From: Turnera subulata
Taxonomy: Eukaryota > Streptophyta > Magnoliopsida > Malpighiales > Passifloraceae
Direction of reading: 5' to 3'
DNA length: 64,000 nt
NCBI GenBank assembly: GCA_028386065.3
Contig: JAKUCV010002199.1
Span: 62,001 to 126,000, forward strand
Part shown: piece by piece, positions 24,501 through 35,418 of the stretch
Layout of the letters: every line of letters starts with the position of its first letter
Position numbering within the stretch: the stretch's first letter is position 1
Translations under genes and position numbers: made by a program
Notes under the pieces: generated by a model
What the model was told of the DNA's origin: nothing
The model's database searches: none
The model's input: only the letters and a program-made list of their open reading frames with translations

Positions 24501-24793
24501 ACCAGATAGATAGGCAAACTATTAAACAAAGGAAAGAAGCCAGAAAAAGTAAGTTCCTACCCAGAAATAAGAAAAACAGAATACAAGTGGGTCTTCAACC
24601 AATTTTGTGTTAAATTACATAAAAGTATAGGAGGAATGGAATAGAGAGAGAGGGGAGGACTTACGTGATGAAGAGGATGAGGATGAGGAGGAGGAGGAGG
24701 AAGGGATTTATCAGAGATGGGGTTGAGGAAAACAGTGGTGAGATCAGACACAAAGTTCACTGCTTTCCTCCTCAATGACTTCTGCTTTGTCAT
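12590..24793 (-). CDS. TLDc-domain protein (OXR-like), 8 coding exons, 378 aa
   Basis: TLDc proteins are linked to oxidative-stress resistance, and in animals the domain binds the V-ATPase; the plant role is inferred. Exons in transcript order are 24793-24665, 24441-23909, 23785-23713, 22405-22325, 22241-22178, 13072-12985, 12876-12792 and 12673-12590. They sum to 1137 nt in consistent phase, with GT-AG introns. The N-terminus is MTKQKSLRRKAVNFVSDLTT. A Ser/Asp/Glu-rich linker follows (EGPDTSSFTAFLFSLLSS). The TLDc domain runs from about residue 200 (LYASLPALVQGRTWLLLYST) through WRHGISLATLYRRS, VVGDRKGAVFGGLVEAPL, FVFTNKPGHPVIFRPTG, RYFTLCSTDFLAIGGGGHFA and LWGFVYGSKYEEVL to a terminal GICRW. 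Intron 5 is about 9.1 kb and contains a copia element. A 27-kb transposon nest begins about 275 bp upstream. The reading frame itself is undamaged. Confidence 0.93.
13073..16158. other. 3' part of TLDc intron 5, unassigned sequence
   Basis: This is non-coding intron sequence. The only structure I can support is a 51-bp exact tandem duplication at 13763-13864. Short ORFs at 14269-14496 and 15239-15535 have no convincing homology. Confidence 0.5.
13763..13864. repeat. 51-bp exact tandem duplication in TLDc intron 5
   Basis: The unit at 13763-13813 starts CTCTTATAAGG and ends CACCAAGTTTAT. It is repeated without change at 13814-13864. The identity implies a recent duplication or slippage event. 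Confidence 0.85.
16164..16398 (-). repeat. 3' LTR of the intronic copia element
   Basis: The sequence runs TGTCAG to CAACA on + and is the inverse of a TGTTG...CTGACA LTR. It carries about 20 bp near 16375-16395 that the 5' LTR lacks. Substitutions between the two LTRs are frequent, so the insertion is not recent. Confidence 0.85.
16589..20606 (-). pseudogene. Copia gag-pol remnants (gag, protease, integrase, RT, RNase H)
   Basis: Readable blocks on - are a UBN2-type gag segment (20606-20424) and a gag zinc-knuckle-like segment (20131-19856). A protease region follows at 19750-19451 with CTADSSATNHMT, where the copia family usually has D-S-G/D-T-G. An integrase segment at 19160-18975 has FAIFVDDCTRMTWLYLMK. 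The integrase C-terminus (18670-18365) has a FGCIAYVH motif. The reverse transcriptase (17660-17241) has DVKKAFLHGDL and YVDDM. The RT end (17168-16920) is followed by RNase H (16913-16589), with GYTNADWAG and SSAEAEVRGM. Frameshifts and stops separate these blocks, so no full-length polyprotein can be made. Confidence 0.88.
20902..20919 (-). other. Primer-binding site of the intronic copia element
   Basis: On - the sequence directly after the 5' LTR is TGGTAGCGAAGCAGGTCC. It begins like the common plant initiator-Met primer site TGGTATCAGAGC, but is diverged. Confidence 0.6.
20920..21134 (-). repeat. 5' LTR of the intronic copia element
   Basis: It is the partner of 16164-16398 and shares the TGTCAG and CAACA ends as seen on +. 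It lacks about 20 bp next to the outer end relative to the 3' LTR. Confidence 0.85.
21140..22177. other. 5' part of TLDc intron 5, unassigned sequence
   Basis: This is non-coding intron sequence between the copia element and exon 5. Nothing is recognised except an A-rich micro-insertion at 22021-22076. Confidence 0.5.
22021..22076 (+). repeat. Micro-insertion: direct repeat flanking an A-rich 25-mer
   Basis: CAGTTTCTTTAATATA (22021-22036) recurs as CAGTTCTTTAATATA (22062-22076), differing by one T. Between them are TTTTTATC and an A tract broken by one G. Confidence 0.55.
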
Positions 24794-25069
24794 TTTTTGA
24801 GGTCTTCTTCTTCTTATTCTTCTTCTTCTTCTTCTTCAATCAATCTCAAAACTCTCCTTCCGACAACTTTTTGGTTCTTTGTTTCTTTATTTCTTTTTAG
24901 TTGCCCTTTTTGTTATCCCTTTTGCATAACCAGCAGTTGTTCGTCAGTCTACGAGTTTTGCGGTTTTATACATTTTCATTTTTTGGGTAGTGGTAACTCT
25001 GGAGAACGATATTATTCTATTAATTATTATCATCATCAATATTTGTCCAAGAGTGTCACGGATATACGT
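24794..25069 (-). promoter_or_regulatory. 5' leader/promoter of the TLDc gene with a (GAA)n tract
   Basis: On the coding (-) strand a GAA-rich microsatellite (24803-24837) lies immediately upstream of the start codon, a common feature of plant 5' leaders. About 275 bp of apparently native upstream sequence remain before the outer copia LTR. I cannot point to a clear TATA box. Confidence 0.5.
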
Positions 25070-25459
25070 GCGAATATGTGTGTGAATACCATATTCAAAT
25101 TTATTTGCAGTAAAATATATTTTGCGATACACTTCCCACATATATGGATTGTTCTATCTACTTTATTGGCAAATATCTATGTGATTTTATTTTTATAATA
25201 TAATTTAAACTTATTTATTTTCATATCTCATTTTCACCTATAAATACCACATTTATTCATTCGCATTCCTATCTTTGATCTTCCAAAACATAAACTTTTC
25301 TCTTCATATTCCTACATATTTTTCTCCATACCTTTTTTTCTATTAGTTTAACTATTACCAATTGTCCACATTATTATCTATTATTAAATTTACAATCAAG
25401 GTTGTATTACCACTATCAAAGGTTGTATTATTACCATCAAACATTCATTTTATAATACG
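25070..25459 (+). repeat. 5' LTR (approximate) of the outer copia element
   Basis: It aligns with 51998-52457 from about 25110 onward. It carries a CCTATAAATACC TATA-like motif near 25238. It is followed by GTTATCAATACGAGTCTCTAG, where copia elements carry a primer-binding site. The left edge is uncertain. Confidence 0.65.
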
Positions 25460-25608
25460 TTATCAATACGAGTCTCTAGCCAAATAAGATATTTATTTCT
25501 ATTATTGTTATTTTCATCATTTCTATATATATTACATGTTTTCCATTATTATCCTACTACTCTTATTATCTTTCTTTTTATATCTTTTATTATTTCAATA
25601 TTACTATC

Positions 25609-26990
25609 ATGACTAATATTACAAAATTTGAATTTGAGACCCTTGATATTTTTTGAAGAAATTATTTGTCATAGGTACTAGATGCTAAAATGTATTTAGA
25701 TGTTGATGATCTAGGAGACACCATAAAAGAAGGAAATAAAGGATCTAGTTCAAATAAGGTGAAGACTATAATGTTCCTTCGCCATCTTATTCATAATACC
25801 CTGAAGACTGAATATCTTATTGTCAAAGATCCTGCAGATCTTTAAAAAAAGCTGGAAGAACGGTTTGACCATTTGAAAACGATCATTCTTCCAAAAACTC
25901 GATATGATTGAATGCATTTGAGAATGCAAGATTTTAAATCTATTCATGATTACAATTCTGCAATGTTTCGGATTACTTCTTACTTAAAATTATATGGAGA
26001 AAAAGTCATTGATGTAGAAATATTAGAAAAGATATTCTCTGCATTTCATACATCTAATATGATCCTACAACAAAAATATCAGGAAAAAGGCTTTAAGAAA
26101 TATTCTAAATTGATTTCAGGCTGAACAAATAATGAACTTTTAATAATCATGAGTCTGGACGTACTACTTCTGCTCCATTCCCTAAAGCGGATGCGACATT
26201 ACATGATAATTGTAGTCGTAGCAGTGGACAAGGCAGTAGCAGCAGATGTGGAAGAAACCGTTTCTAATTACCATAATCGTAATGCTTACAAAAATGGCAA
26301 GGCTAAAGGAAAATGTGTGAATCACGTGAATGAAATGAAAAATCTTGATAAGAAAAATCTCGAGTCAGCCTGCTATCGATATGGCATGATAGGTCATTGG
26401 TCATGAACATATCATACAATAAAGCATCTAGTAGAGCATTATCAAGCATCTATGAAGAACAAGAATAAGGTTGTTGAAACCAATTTTGTTCGACATGATG
26501 TCTAGGATGCTAACCTCAAGACTGATTCATATCTGGATATTGATGATTACCTTGTTTATCCTGGAGAAGTAAGTAATAAGATGAAAAAAGAATAAATCTA
26601 CTATCTGTTTCTTTGGTTTCCCTCGTTAATGTTCTTCTTGTAATCTGTTGTTAATTCTTTTATTTTTACTACTGTTCTTGCTTTATTCTAATGTGCTTAT
26701 TTTTTTAAATATATTGGAATAAATTTCAAATTAGTATTACTTTCTTACACATATTTTATTTTTTATGAAGATGTGGACATTCAACTGGAAGGTTCCAAGA
26801 ACAATGACTCAAGAAATCTATCTGTCTAGCAGACAATGCAACTACTCATTCTGTATTTAATAAACATAAATATTATTTTTCTTTAGAATTTGAAAAATGC
26901 ATGTGTTAGTACAACCTCTAGTAGTACAGAAATAATTGAAGGCTCCAGATGAGCTCAAATTTTACTACCGAAAGGAACAAAGATAATTAT
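25609..26990 (+). pseudogene. Copia gag and protease remnant
   Basis: The reading from ATG 25609 shows a UBN2-type gag: ITKFEFETLDIF, LDAKMYLDVDDLGDTIKEG, MFLRHLIHNTLKTEYL, LKKLEERFDHLKT and FSAFHTSNMILQQKYQEKGF. A degraded zinc knuckle follows (CYRYGMIGHWS, 26374-26406), then a protease region with NATTHSVF and ILLPKGTKI-like segments near 26830-26990. Several in-frame stops and frame changes make it non-functional. The coding sequence then breaks at about 26993, where unrelated DNA is inserted. Confidence 0.75.
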
Positions 26991-26992
26991 CT

Positions 26993-28950
26993 GTGACATC
27001 CGGAGCTGATGAGGGCGGGAAGCTTACGCCGGTGTCGGGTTGAGCATGGACAAGGAGCGGCTTCTAGCAGGCTTCTAGATAGATGAGAACATGAATGAAC
27101 CAAATCCACACTGGAATAGAAGAGATCCTAGGACTGTGTAGTGATGGGGTTGCACAGTTGGGCCATTTCGTAATTATATAGGTGTAGGACTGTATAGTTG
27201 AGAATAGCTTTAAAAGTGATTTCGAGGTTGTACAGGTATGAGACTATATAATTGAGAATAGGTTAAATGAATTGATGGGTACTAACTATATCAACAAGGT
27301 GCACCTATCGGCGCTCGTTCCAAAAAAACTTGATGTGTCAAATCTGCAAGCGCACAGATCGTAGTAGCACACAAGGTCGTGTCCATAGGGACTAGGCAAA
27401 ATAACTAATCAACAGTCTCACTCCGTTAGGCTGAAAACAGTAAAGGAATAATGATTGTGATTTGAGATTGCGATCAATAATAAAATAAACGATAGTAAAC
27501 TGTAAATAATACGAAAAGATCAGATTAATGAAGATCTAGATCAACCAGGGTTCACTACTCTATCCTTTTATGTCTTAATTATCCTCCCAGATTTGTCAAC
27601 TGGGTGACTCTGTTCCATGTCTGCGAACAGGGTGACACTATCCACTAAAACCTACAGATTCCTTACTTGATTTCTTGATGGGTAACACCTAGGATGAGAT
27701 TATCGGCTTTTGGAAGAATAATCTCGTCTCAGAGGTCAATTTTGCCACTGTCGTGGATCAAACCTATTCCTAAGAGCAATGATGTTCATTATTGTTACTT
27801 ATTCCACAATAATCTACCACCTTTCAGCACCTAGATTAAGGTTGGTTTATGTCTTTCTAGAATTAAACGTCTCCTGTCGGTATTTAGTTTAAATCCTAAG
27901 ACAAGAAATAAGATGGCTAGTCTCTAACTTTGGATTAAGCACACATAAATCAATCAAGAAACCAAATAAAACAAACTGTTGAGGAGTAATTAATCCATAA
28001 AAGTATTCAAGTAGCTACATCCCTTATGATCTAGAAAAGAGAGTTTAGTTCATAGATAAATAGAAAGCAAACGTGGAGGAATTGTTCATAATAAACCGAA
28101 GACAAAAACTAGCAAAGCTCCACAAAGAGTCTTCAACCTTCAAGTCCTGGTGATGTGAATGGAGCATGCGTAGTTGGTAGGGTGTCCACCTTAACAGGTG
28201 CCAATCGAAGTCCGGGAGAGATTAGTCTCGTATCGATGGGAATACTCTTCTAATATAAAAAAAAAGTCTTCAACCTTCAAGTCCAGCTGCAGCTGTCCAA
28301 AGTAGCCCCTTATGCTGTTGCCGACTTGCCTTCTTATCCTCAAGGAAAATCCTAGTTTTTATTCCTAATATTTAGCTTATGTGCCTAAAATCTTGGAAAT
28401 TAAAGTTTTTAAGACTCTCCCTTTTAGCAGCCGACTTGCTTTACTTAATATAACTCCAATTAAATAATCAGGAAGCTTGTCGTAGAATACTCCTCAAGTT
28501 CTATTCTGCAGGATGCAACAGAGTCACCCTGTCGCAGAAATGTAACAGTGCCACTCCGTTGAGAACTCTTCGATAGGAAATCTTCATCAAATCAGCTCTA
28601 ATCCCTCAAAAAATCCACAAAGAGCTTGAATTCCATGAAAAATAGGTTGTTTGCATCAAAAGGCACCTGAAAGCAAGAATCAATTAGTAAAGGCAATGCT
28701 AGTGAAAATTAAGCTAAAACAGTAAATAAAATGCATGATTCCTAACTAAATGCTAAGCCATAAGGGTATTTTTATGCTCTAAATAATACGTGTTATGCAC
28801 ACTTATCAAAATTCCAAAGTTAAATGTGCTTGATGTTTTTCCCGAAAACATGCGACTGAGGACAAAGCATTATGGAAAGGTCCCATGTTGGTTCGTCATG
28901 ATAGTCGTCAAGCCAACACGTTACATTATTGGACATTTTATTCTCTTCAA
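26993..28950. mobile_element. Unclassified insertion(s) into the outer copia element
   Basis: Copia protease coding is interrupted near 26993 and resumes near 28950-29040 (YHIETMSERDAEYLY). The first 300 bp begin CTGTGACATCCGGAG and look LTR-like. From about 27330 a second sequence starts TGATGTGTCAAATCTGCAAG and runs to a TGTTATGCACACTTATCA end near 28807. Both borders are approximate, no coding capacity was found, and more than one event is likely. A SINE lies inside. Confidence 0.5.
28148..28264 (+). mobile_element. tRNA-derived SINE with 20-bp target-site duplication
   Basis: The 117-bp body has a box A-like segment (ATGCGTAGTTGGTAGG, from 28166), a box B-like segment (AATCGAAGTCC, about 28203-28213) and an A-rich 3' tail. 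An exact 20-bp direct repeat, AGTCTTCAACCTTCAAGTCC, flanks it at 28128-28147 and 28265-28284. This is the expected structure of a LINE-mobilised SINE. The family is not named. Confidence 0.8.
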
Positions 28951-30579
28951 AATCTCAAAGAAATTTGTTGAGCTTTAAGGATATCCGTTGAATAGATACC
29001 ATATTGAGACAATGAGTGAAAGAGATGCCGAATATCTCTACATTTAAAAAGGATATAAACTCAAATTTCATCCTTGTTTTATACACCTTGGTTCAATTTT
29101 GCCCCCTGAATTGTAGTTTGGGTCGATTGGATACCTGTTTTTGTAAACTTGGGTCAATTTACCCCCTTGAGTTTCAATTTAGGTCAATTAAATATCTATG
29201 CTCGCAAAATTTGGTAAATTTACCCCTTGACCCAAATTGTAATCAAAACTAAAGTCTAATTAATATGGATTTAGTCGATTTTTGTCATGTCAAAGTTTGT
29301 CAAAAATTAGGATTGTTCACGGAAATGAATTAAGTGACATGGGTAAATAAGAAATTGCACATATCTACTCCGAATTGATCTAATTTTACAAACTCAGTGG
29401 GCAAATTGACCCAATTTTACAGATTCAAACATTCAATCGAACCAAATTGAAACTCAAGGGGCAAATTGATCCAATTTTATAATCATAGATATTCAATCGA
29501 TCTAAAATAAAACTTAGGGAGTAAATTGACCTAACGTGTATAACACATGGGTGAAATTGAGGTTTTTGCCTAAAAAAAGTTGCCGCTGCAAGAAACAAAC
29601 AAGTTATGAAAAAATTGCATGTGTTATCTTCTCGATTGTACTAAATATATATTCGATTAATTGAAAGTTATTATATCCACCTAAAAGTTGGGACCAGCCT
29701 GAAGCTAGCTAATAATTTGAAAAATTGGCATGATTGATTAGGCCATTCCGGGCAATAACGATGAGCTAAATTATTGAAAATTGATTTGGTCATTGAAAAA
29801 CTAGAAGTTTTTCCAGTCTAGTGATTTCCCACATGTTGCTTGTTCACAAGGAAAATTAATTATTCGACCTTCACATGATAAGGTTGGTTTGGAAAAACTG
29901 ACATTTTTGAAAATAACTCAAGGAGATATTTGTCGACTTATACATCTACCATCTAGACCATTTAGATATTTTATGGTTTTAGTCAATACATCGACTAGAT
30001 GGTCCAATGTGTGCTTATTATCCTTGCGCAATTTGACATTTGCATGCTTATTGTCACACTTAATCAAATTACAAAAACACTTTCCTGATCATGCAATTAA
30101 GACTAATACATCTTGATAATTATGTTGAATTCACCTCTAAGGCGCTTACTGTCAATTGGAATTGTTGTCGAATATCCTATAGCTCATGCTTATACCTAAA
30201 ACGGTCTAGTAGAATCGTTCATTAACGCCTCCAGTTAATTGCTAGACCATTATTGGTGAAATGTAAGCTCCTCGTTACTACTTGAGGACATACTATTTTG
30301 CTTGCAGTAGCACTTGTGCGCATCAGGTCAACAAGTTACCATAAGCTCTCTCCCATTCAAATTGGTTCACAGTTACGAACCTAATATTTTCCATCTTCGG
30401 ACCTTTGGTTGTACAGTGGATGTTTCAATTGCTTCACCACAACGAACTAAAATGGGTCCTCAAAGAAGAATTGTTGGATATGAATCTCCATCAATTATAA
30501 ACTATTTGAAACCATCAACTGGAGAATTATTTACAACAAAATTTGTTGATTGTCAATTTGATGAAAATATCTATCCAAC
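28950..30579 (+). pseudogene. Copia pre-integrase and integrase remnant
   Basis: After the insert the copia frame returns with YHIETMSERDAEYLYI (about 28990-29044). It is then broken by a MITE (29045-29578). It continues with a GAG-pre-integrase-like stretch and with GDICRLIHLPSRPFRYFMVLVNTSTRWSN-type integrase sequence (29930-30010), written here in part only. The segment 30314-30579 has PNIFHLRTFGCTVDV, PQRTKMGPQRRIVGYE and FVDCQFDENIYPT, the integrase C-terminal part. The reading stops exactly at the Tat insertion and resumes at 49612 with the downstream part of the same motif region. Stops and frameshifts are present throughout. Confidence 0.75.
29045..29578. mobile_element. Foldback/MITE element with long inverted arms inside copia
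   Basis: The left arm (about 29045-29270) and right arm (about 29370-29578) are inverse complements. They carry repeated GGTCAATTT(A/G)CCCCTTGAG-like blocks and matching TTATACAC and TTTCA(T/C)CC ends. The copia frame is broken exactly across this span. The edges are approximate and no target duplication is assigned. Confidence 0.65.
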
Positions 30580-32012
30580 TGTGAACACCCAAATTTAGCC
30601 ATCTATTTGTTCCATTGCTTGTTATTGTGTTTTAGAGCCCAAGGTTAATTTTATTGACTTTTGGTCTTTAATTTGCTTTAAGAACCCAATGAATAAATCA
30701 GTGGATTATTCTTATAACTAAGCCCAGGCTTAGCACGAATTTTCTGGCTTATTTGTCTCTAATTTTAATTGAATTAGAGGCCCAATTAAGTTAGTTTATT
30801 ATTTTGCCTATTTTATGGAATAAAAGAGGAATAATTCTTAATTCTTGGAGTAGAGATTAAGTAATTGAGTTTACATGGAAAGAGTATGGAGTTTTCCTCA
30901 AGAATAGGGAGTTTTTATGGTTTAAGAATCCGTACTTTGTGCGCAAGAATCGATTTGAAGTCAAAATAAGGAAAACCGGGTCAAAATAGGAAAAGCCGTG
31001 AACAGTAACCGACAGGCCGGCGGTCATGGGGCCATGACCGCCACCTGCTGGTGGACATGTGTGCATGACCACCACCTGCCGGTTGTCATCACGACAGGAC
31101 CGCCCCCAGATGGCGGTCGTGTGTTCCAGTTTCGGCAATTTTTTAGTTTTTCCTTTTTTTCGATCTCTACCCTCAACCATTGGATTTAAGGATTTAATCT
31201 CGACCTTAGGATCAAAACCACGCCCCCTGCGACCCTGAACACTATAAATAGAGCCCTCATAACACGTTTTAGGGGGGTTCGCCATTAAGCTTCTTGCTTG
31301 GGAAAACTCTACTACTTTCTTTTCTCAATTCAATTTCTTTGCTTTCTCTCTTCTAGATTTCACGTGGTGTGTTGTTTAGTTTTGTCTCTGCAGTAGTTCC
31401 AGAGCCAATCAAGGTAGAACTAAGGAACGGAAAGAGGGTAGAAGCAATCTACAATCCTCAAACGCGAAGAACGACGATGAACACGCCCCTTGTGGTAACT
31501 CGGTCTCTTCCTCTTTGATTTATCTCTGCTGCTGCAATTTTGTCTCTGGTTGTACGCTGATACTGACATGTTTTCCTGAGTGTTGATTCTAATCTAAGAA
31601 CTACGTGTGCTTTGAACCCGGTTGCCGGGGTACGTAGGATGTCTCTAGTGATGGAGACGCAAGCTAAATTATTTCTTTTCTTTTTTTTTTCCTTGTCTCT
31701 TTAATTTCGATTTTTATATATATTATTGCTATTGTTTGTTGCTGGAAATCTTGGTTTACACACATACACACACGCACTAAAGCACAAGTATTCGCTTAAA
31801 TTGCATATTATTTCGCCCAAGCATGGATGGGGTGCCTCATACCTTCCTATCCATGACGAACCCCCGAGTCCAGCACCTTTGGTTCGCTAATCTGGTTGCT
31901 TTGCGGGTATAAGGAGTTACTCTTTGGTTTTTCCTGAGTTTTTCCACGGTAATAAAACTTGGGTAGCGACTCCATCGATTGTCACGAGGTGAGAAAGTTC
32001 CAGGTTCTCACA
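30580..32012 (+). repeat. 5' LTR of the Tat element
   Basis: It starts TGTGAACACCC and ends GGTTCTCACA. A TATA box, ACTATAAATAG (31241-31251), is a plausible promoter. A GC-rich set of CATGACCGCCACC-type repeats lies at about 31000-31125. About ten differences from the 3' LTR were counted in the first 210 bases, so insertion is not recent. Confidence 0.92.
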
Positions 32013-32014
32013 GC

Positions 32015-32032
32015 TGGCGACTCCGCTGGGGA
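32015..32032 (+). other. Primer-binding site of the Tat element
   Basis: TGGCGACTCCGCTGGGGA starts 2 bp after the 5' LTR. This form is typical of Tat/Ogre elements primed by tRNA-Arg. Confidence 0.75.
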
Positions 32033-32728
32033 TTTGTGGGTTTAAGAAATAATGTGCAATTTTCGCTTGAGTTTTGTGCTTTGTTACTTGTCACTTGCAT
32101 GCTTGCATTATAATTGTGTGTTAACCTCTACCTTAAGGGGGCGCAACGAGTCCTTGCCCATACATACCATCATTCGTGGTGATATGGCATGCGATTTGTC
32201 CGTTACCCGCAGCGCGCGATGATTGGGAACCTTGGCCTTCGACCTCACGCGGCATCCTTGTGTCACATGTGAGTAGGCTGAACCTCCCATAGCAGCGGTT
32301 CTTTGGCCCCCAACCAGCTGCATACCCTTGCATGTAGTCGAACAAAACCCTAGGGGTACTTGCCTTATGTGGAAACATGTTGTATGCTTGCTTTTCGTGG
32401 ATCCAAATTAATTGCGCACTCATATTTTCCTTATCAAAACAAAACCCTAGTCGAGTCTCTTTTTCAAAATTCTTCTTCAAAATTGTTTTTCTTCTAGGGA
32501 GCCGATTTATATTTTTCTTAAAATTAATTATTTTTTTTAAATCAAAACAAAAATTGGAAATTCCAAAAAAAAACCTGCTTTTTTGTGCCTAAAACCTCAT
32601 GTTTTCAAATAAAAACTTGGACTCCAATTCTTTTCTTTTTTCCAAATAAAGCATCCCTTCTCTGTGCATTTGAGTGGTGTTGCAATCAATGAATAGTCTC
32701 TTATACGCGCGTTTACCCTTAGGACACC

Positions 32729-35413
32729 ATGAGTGACGACATTATCCAAGTGAATGATCCAGCCGTTGTGGGTGAGTTGCTGGAGAAGTTGAAGGGTGTT
32801 AGCATGGCTCAATTTCTCGAGGCACTGAATGTAGCCAAGGGTGATGATGGTACCGTTGCCCAATCTTCAAAGAAGAATACTAGCAAAGTCAATGGTAAGC
32901 GGCCAATCGTGATTGATGAAGAAATGGACGCTCCGGCACCCCGTCTAGAGGATAAGGTTGACAAGATTGAAGGAATTCTCTAGGATCTCAAGCGGAAGGA
33001 GGACGACTATAACCTTGATCGATTAGCTCTCTTCCTTGAGGCTCAGTTTCCCAACAAATTCAAGATGTCTGAATTTGACAAATTTGATGGAACGGGATGT
33101 CCACATACGCACTTGAAGATCTATGTCCGCACTCTCTTTCCTATGGGGATTGGTCCCCAATTGATGGCACAACTATTCCAACGCTCTTTATGAGGAGCGA
33201 CTTTATCTTGGTTCATGTCATTAGACGACGACCGTGTTTCCAAATGGGAGGACATTTGCAAGGAGTTCGTTGAGCACTACAAGTGTAACACTACCGTTGA
33301 TGTCATCAAGAGAGATCTCGAAACTACCAAGCAACAAGCTCAAGAGACCTTTTCTGAGTTCATCACTAGGTGGCGCAACAAGGCATCCCGAATGGTGAAG
33401 CGTCCATCCGAGGAAGATCAAGTCCAAATGGTAATCAAGAACTTGCAACCAATCTACTATGATCGCATGGTGAGCAATTTCAAGGCCCTAATTGGCGCGG
33501 GAACTCAATTGGAAGATGCCATTGAATCCGGTAAGATCAAGACTCCTCAAGATAATTCTTTTCAAAGAAAGAATTTTGGGACAAGCAACAACAAGAGATC
33601 GGCGGATGTGAATAACGTGGCGGTGAATGCGCCAATTCAACTCGGTGAGACAAAAAGGCAATTCACTCGATTGTCTATGCCACTTAGCACTGTTCTAAAG
33701 ATATGCATGGCACAAAATGGCATCACACCGTTAGCACCGCCAACCGATCCAAGTCCCAATCTTGATCAAAGTAAGCATTGCGAGTTCCACCAATTCTATG
33801 GGCACAAGACCGATGATTGCATTCGACTACGCCATGTGGTGCAAGACTTGATTGACCAGGGGAAGCTCATTCCTCTAACAAAGCCGAACACCAAGACGAA
33901 TCCTTTGCCTCCACACAATACCATTAGTGCCATCTTTGATGAAGGACTCTTGGATGCTTCTAAACTTATCCATCTTATGGTGGAATTAGAGTGCATGATG
34001 CTCATAGACTTGAATGACTACGTGAACCTCAAAGAAGAGGATGTGGACGCCATCACTAGGTCCGGGCATATTGCCAAGCCAATTGACCTTGAAGCTGACA
34101 ATCCCATTATGCCACCCAAAGTCCCTAATGAACCCGAGGAGGATCCACTCTTGAAGAAATTGAAGAAGAATCAAGCAAACATCACCATATGGGGATTGCT
34201 CATGACTTCACGACCATATAGGGAGAAAATGCTACAACTTTTGGGAAACACACAAGTACCCATTGACACCACACCGAATGATTTGGGAGAAATCATGGCC
34301 ATCACAAGCAATGAAAATGCTGTCACTTTTTCCGATAAAGACCTAATATCAAGCAAAGGCAAGCACACGGATGCACTCTATATCACGGTGCATGTCAAAG
34401 GAAATCAAGTCCCTATGGTCCTAGTCGATAATGGATCGGCCCTCAATGTGTGTCCCTTAAAAGTTGCAAGTGTCCTTGGGTTAGGATTGGATGACTTCAC
34501 TCCTTCAAGATAAACCGTCCGCGCTTATGACAATGCAAATAGAGAAGTCCTTGGTACCATTACCCTTGAAGTCAATTTGGGCCCGGTAGCCTTCCCTATC
34601 GAGTTTCAAGTCCTTGATATCGCATCGAGCTTCAATCTACTACTTGGAAGACCTTGGTTGCATCAAGCTAAAGCCGTACCATCTACCTTGCATTAAATGC
34701 TCAAATTCCCACACAATGGTGGTATTGTGACTATCCGAGGAGGGGCATTGGACCTACCTGCCAAGCAAGTGCATGAACTAGACGAGGATAAAGTGATCTC
34801 CCTTTCTAGCTTTGTATTAGAAGAGGTCAACACTCTAACTTGGGGATTGGAGCATCAAGAGAACTTTCCTCTATACTATGACCCGTTTAGCAACACAAGG
34901 ATCATGGGCATCATGAAGAAGATGGACTTCTTACCTTTCATGGGGCTTGGATGTCACCAACAAGGGATTCTTGAGCCTCCACTGACTCCAACCATCATCC
35001 CACCCTTTGGCTTGGGATACAAACCTACACCCGAGGGCATGAAGAGAATGGAAGCTAGAAATAGGGAACAAGCCCGTGCCAAGAAGGAGAATCGAACTTT
35101 GGACTTCGAAATGGATCCCTACTTCAAGACTCTGAATGGACAATTTGTGAAGGAAGGTGATGATTTCCCCTATTGTGGCTTTCCCGAACCTTGGTACTCA
35201 CCCACCATTAGGTCTCTACTACCTAGTTTTGAGATATTCTTTGATTGTAGGCTTGATGAGGTCATACATACTCAAGATGACGAATGCGAAGATTTTGGCC
35301 TCGAAGGTTTATTTGGAGATATGCAGTTGGAGCATGGTTTCACGCATGAGAGGAGCATGATTGCCCCTATCCTAGGACCATTGAAGCAATGGGAATGCAG
35401 CAAGCCATCTAGT
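32729..35413 (+). pseudogene. Tat gag-protease region, one frame with four premature stops
   Basis: One reading frame from ATG 32729 runs to the insertion of element A. It is broken by stops at 32981-32983, 33191-33193, 34511-34513 and 34694-34696, with no frameshift. A retrotransposon gag domain is visible (WEDICKEFVEHYK, RDLETTKQQAQETFSEFITRWR). A gag zinc-binding-like segment follows (CEFHQFYGHKTDDCIRLRH). The retropepsin is MVLVDNGSALNV at about 34416-34452, with DNG in place of the usual D-T/S-G, a variant seen in this lineage. After the protease comes a long linker (34697-35413). The frame continues across the target site into 42127 with an acidic segment. All four stop codons can be reached from Gln or Arg codons by one C-to-T change. 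Confidence 0.88.
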
Positions 35414-35418
35414 GGTGT

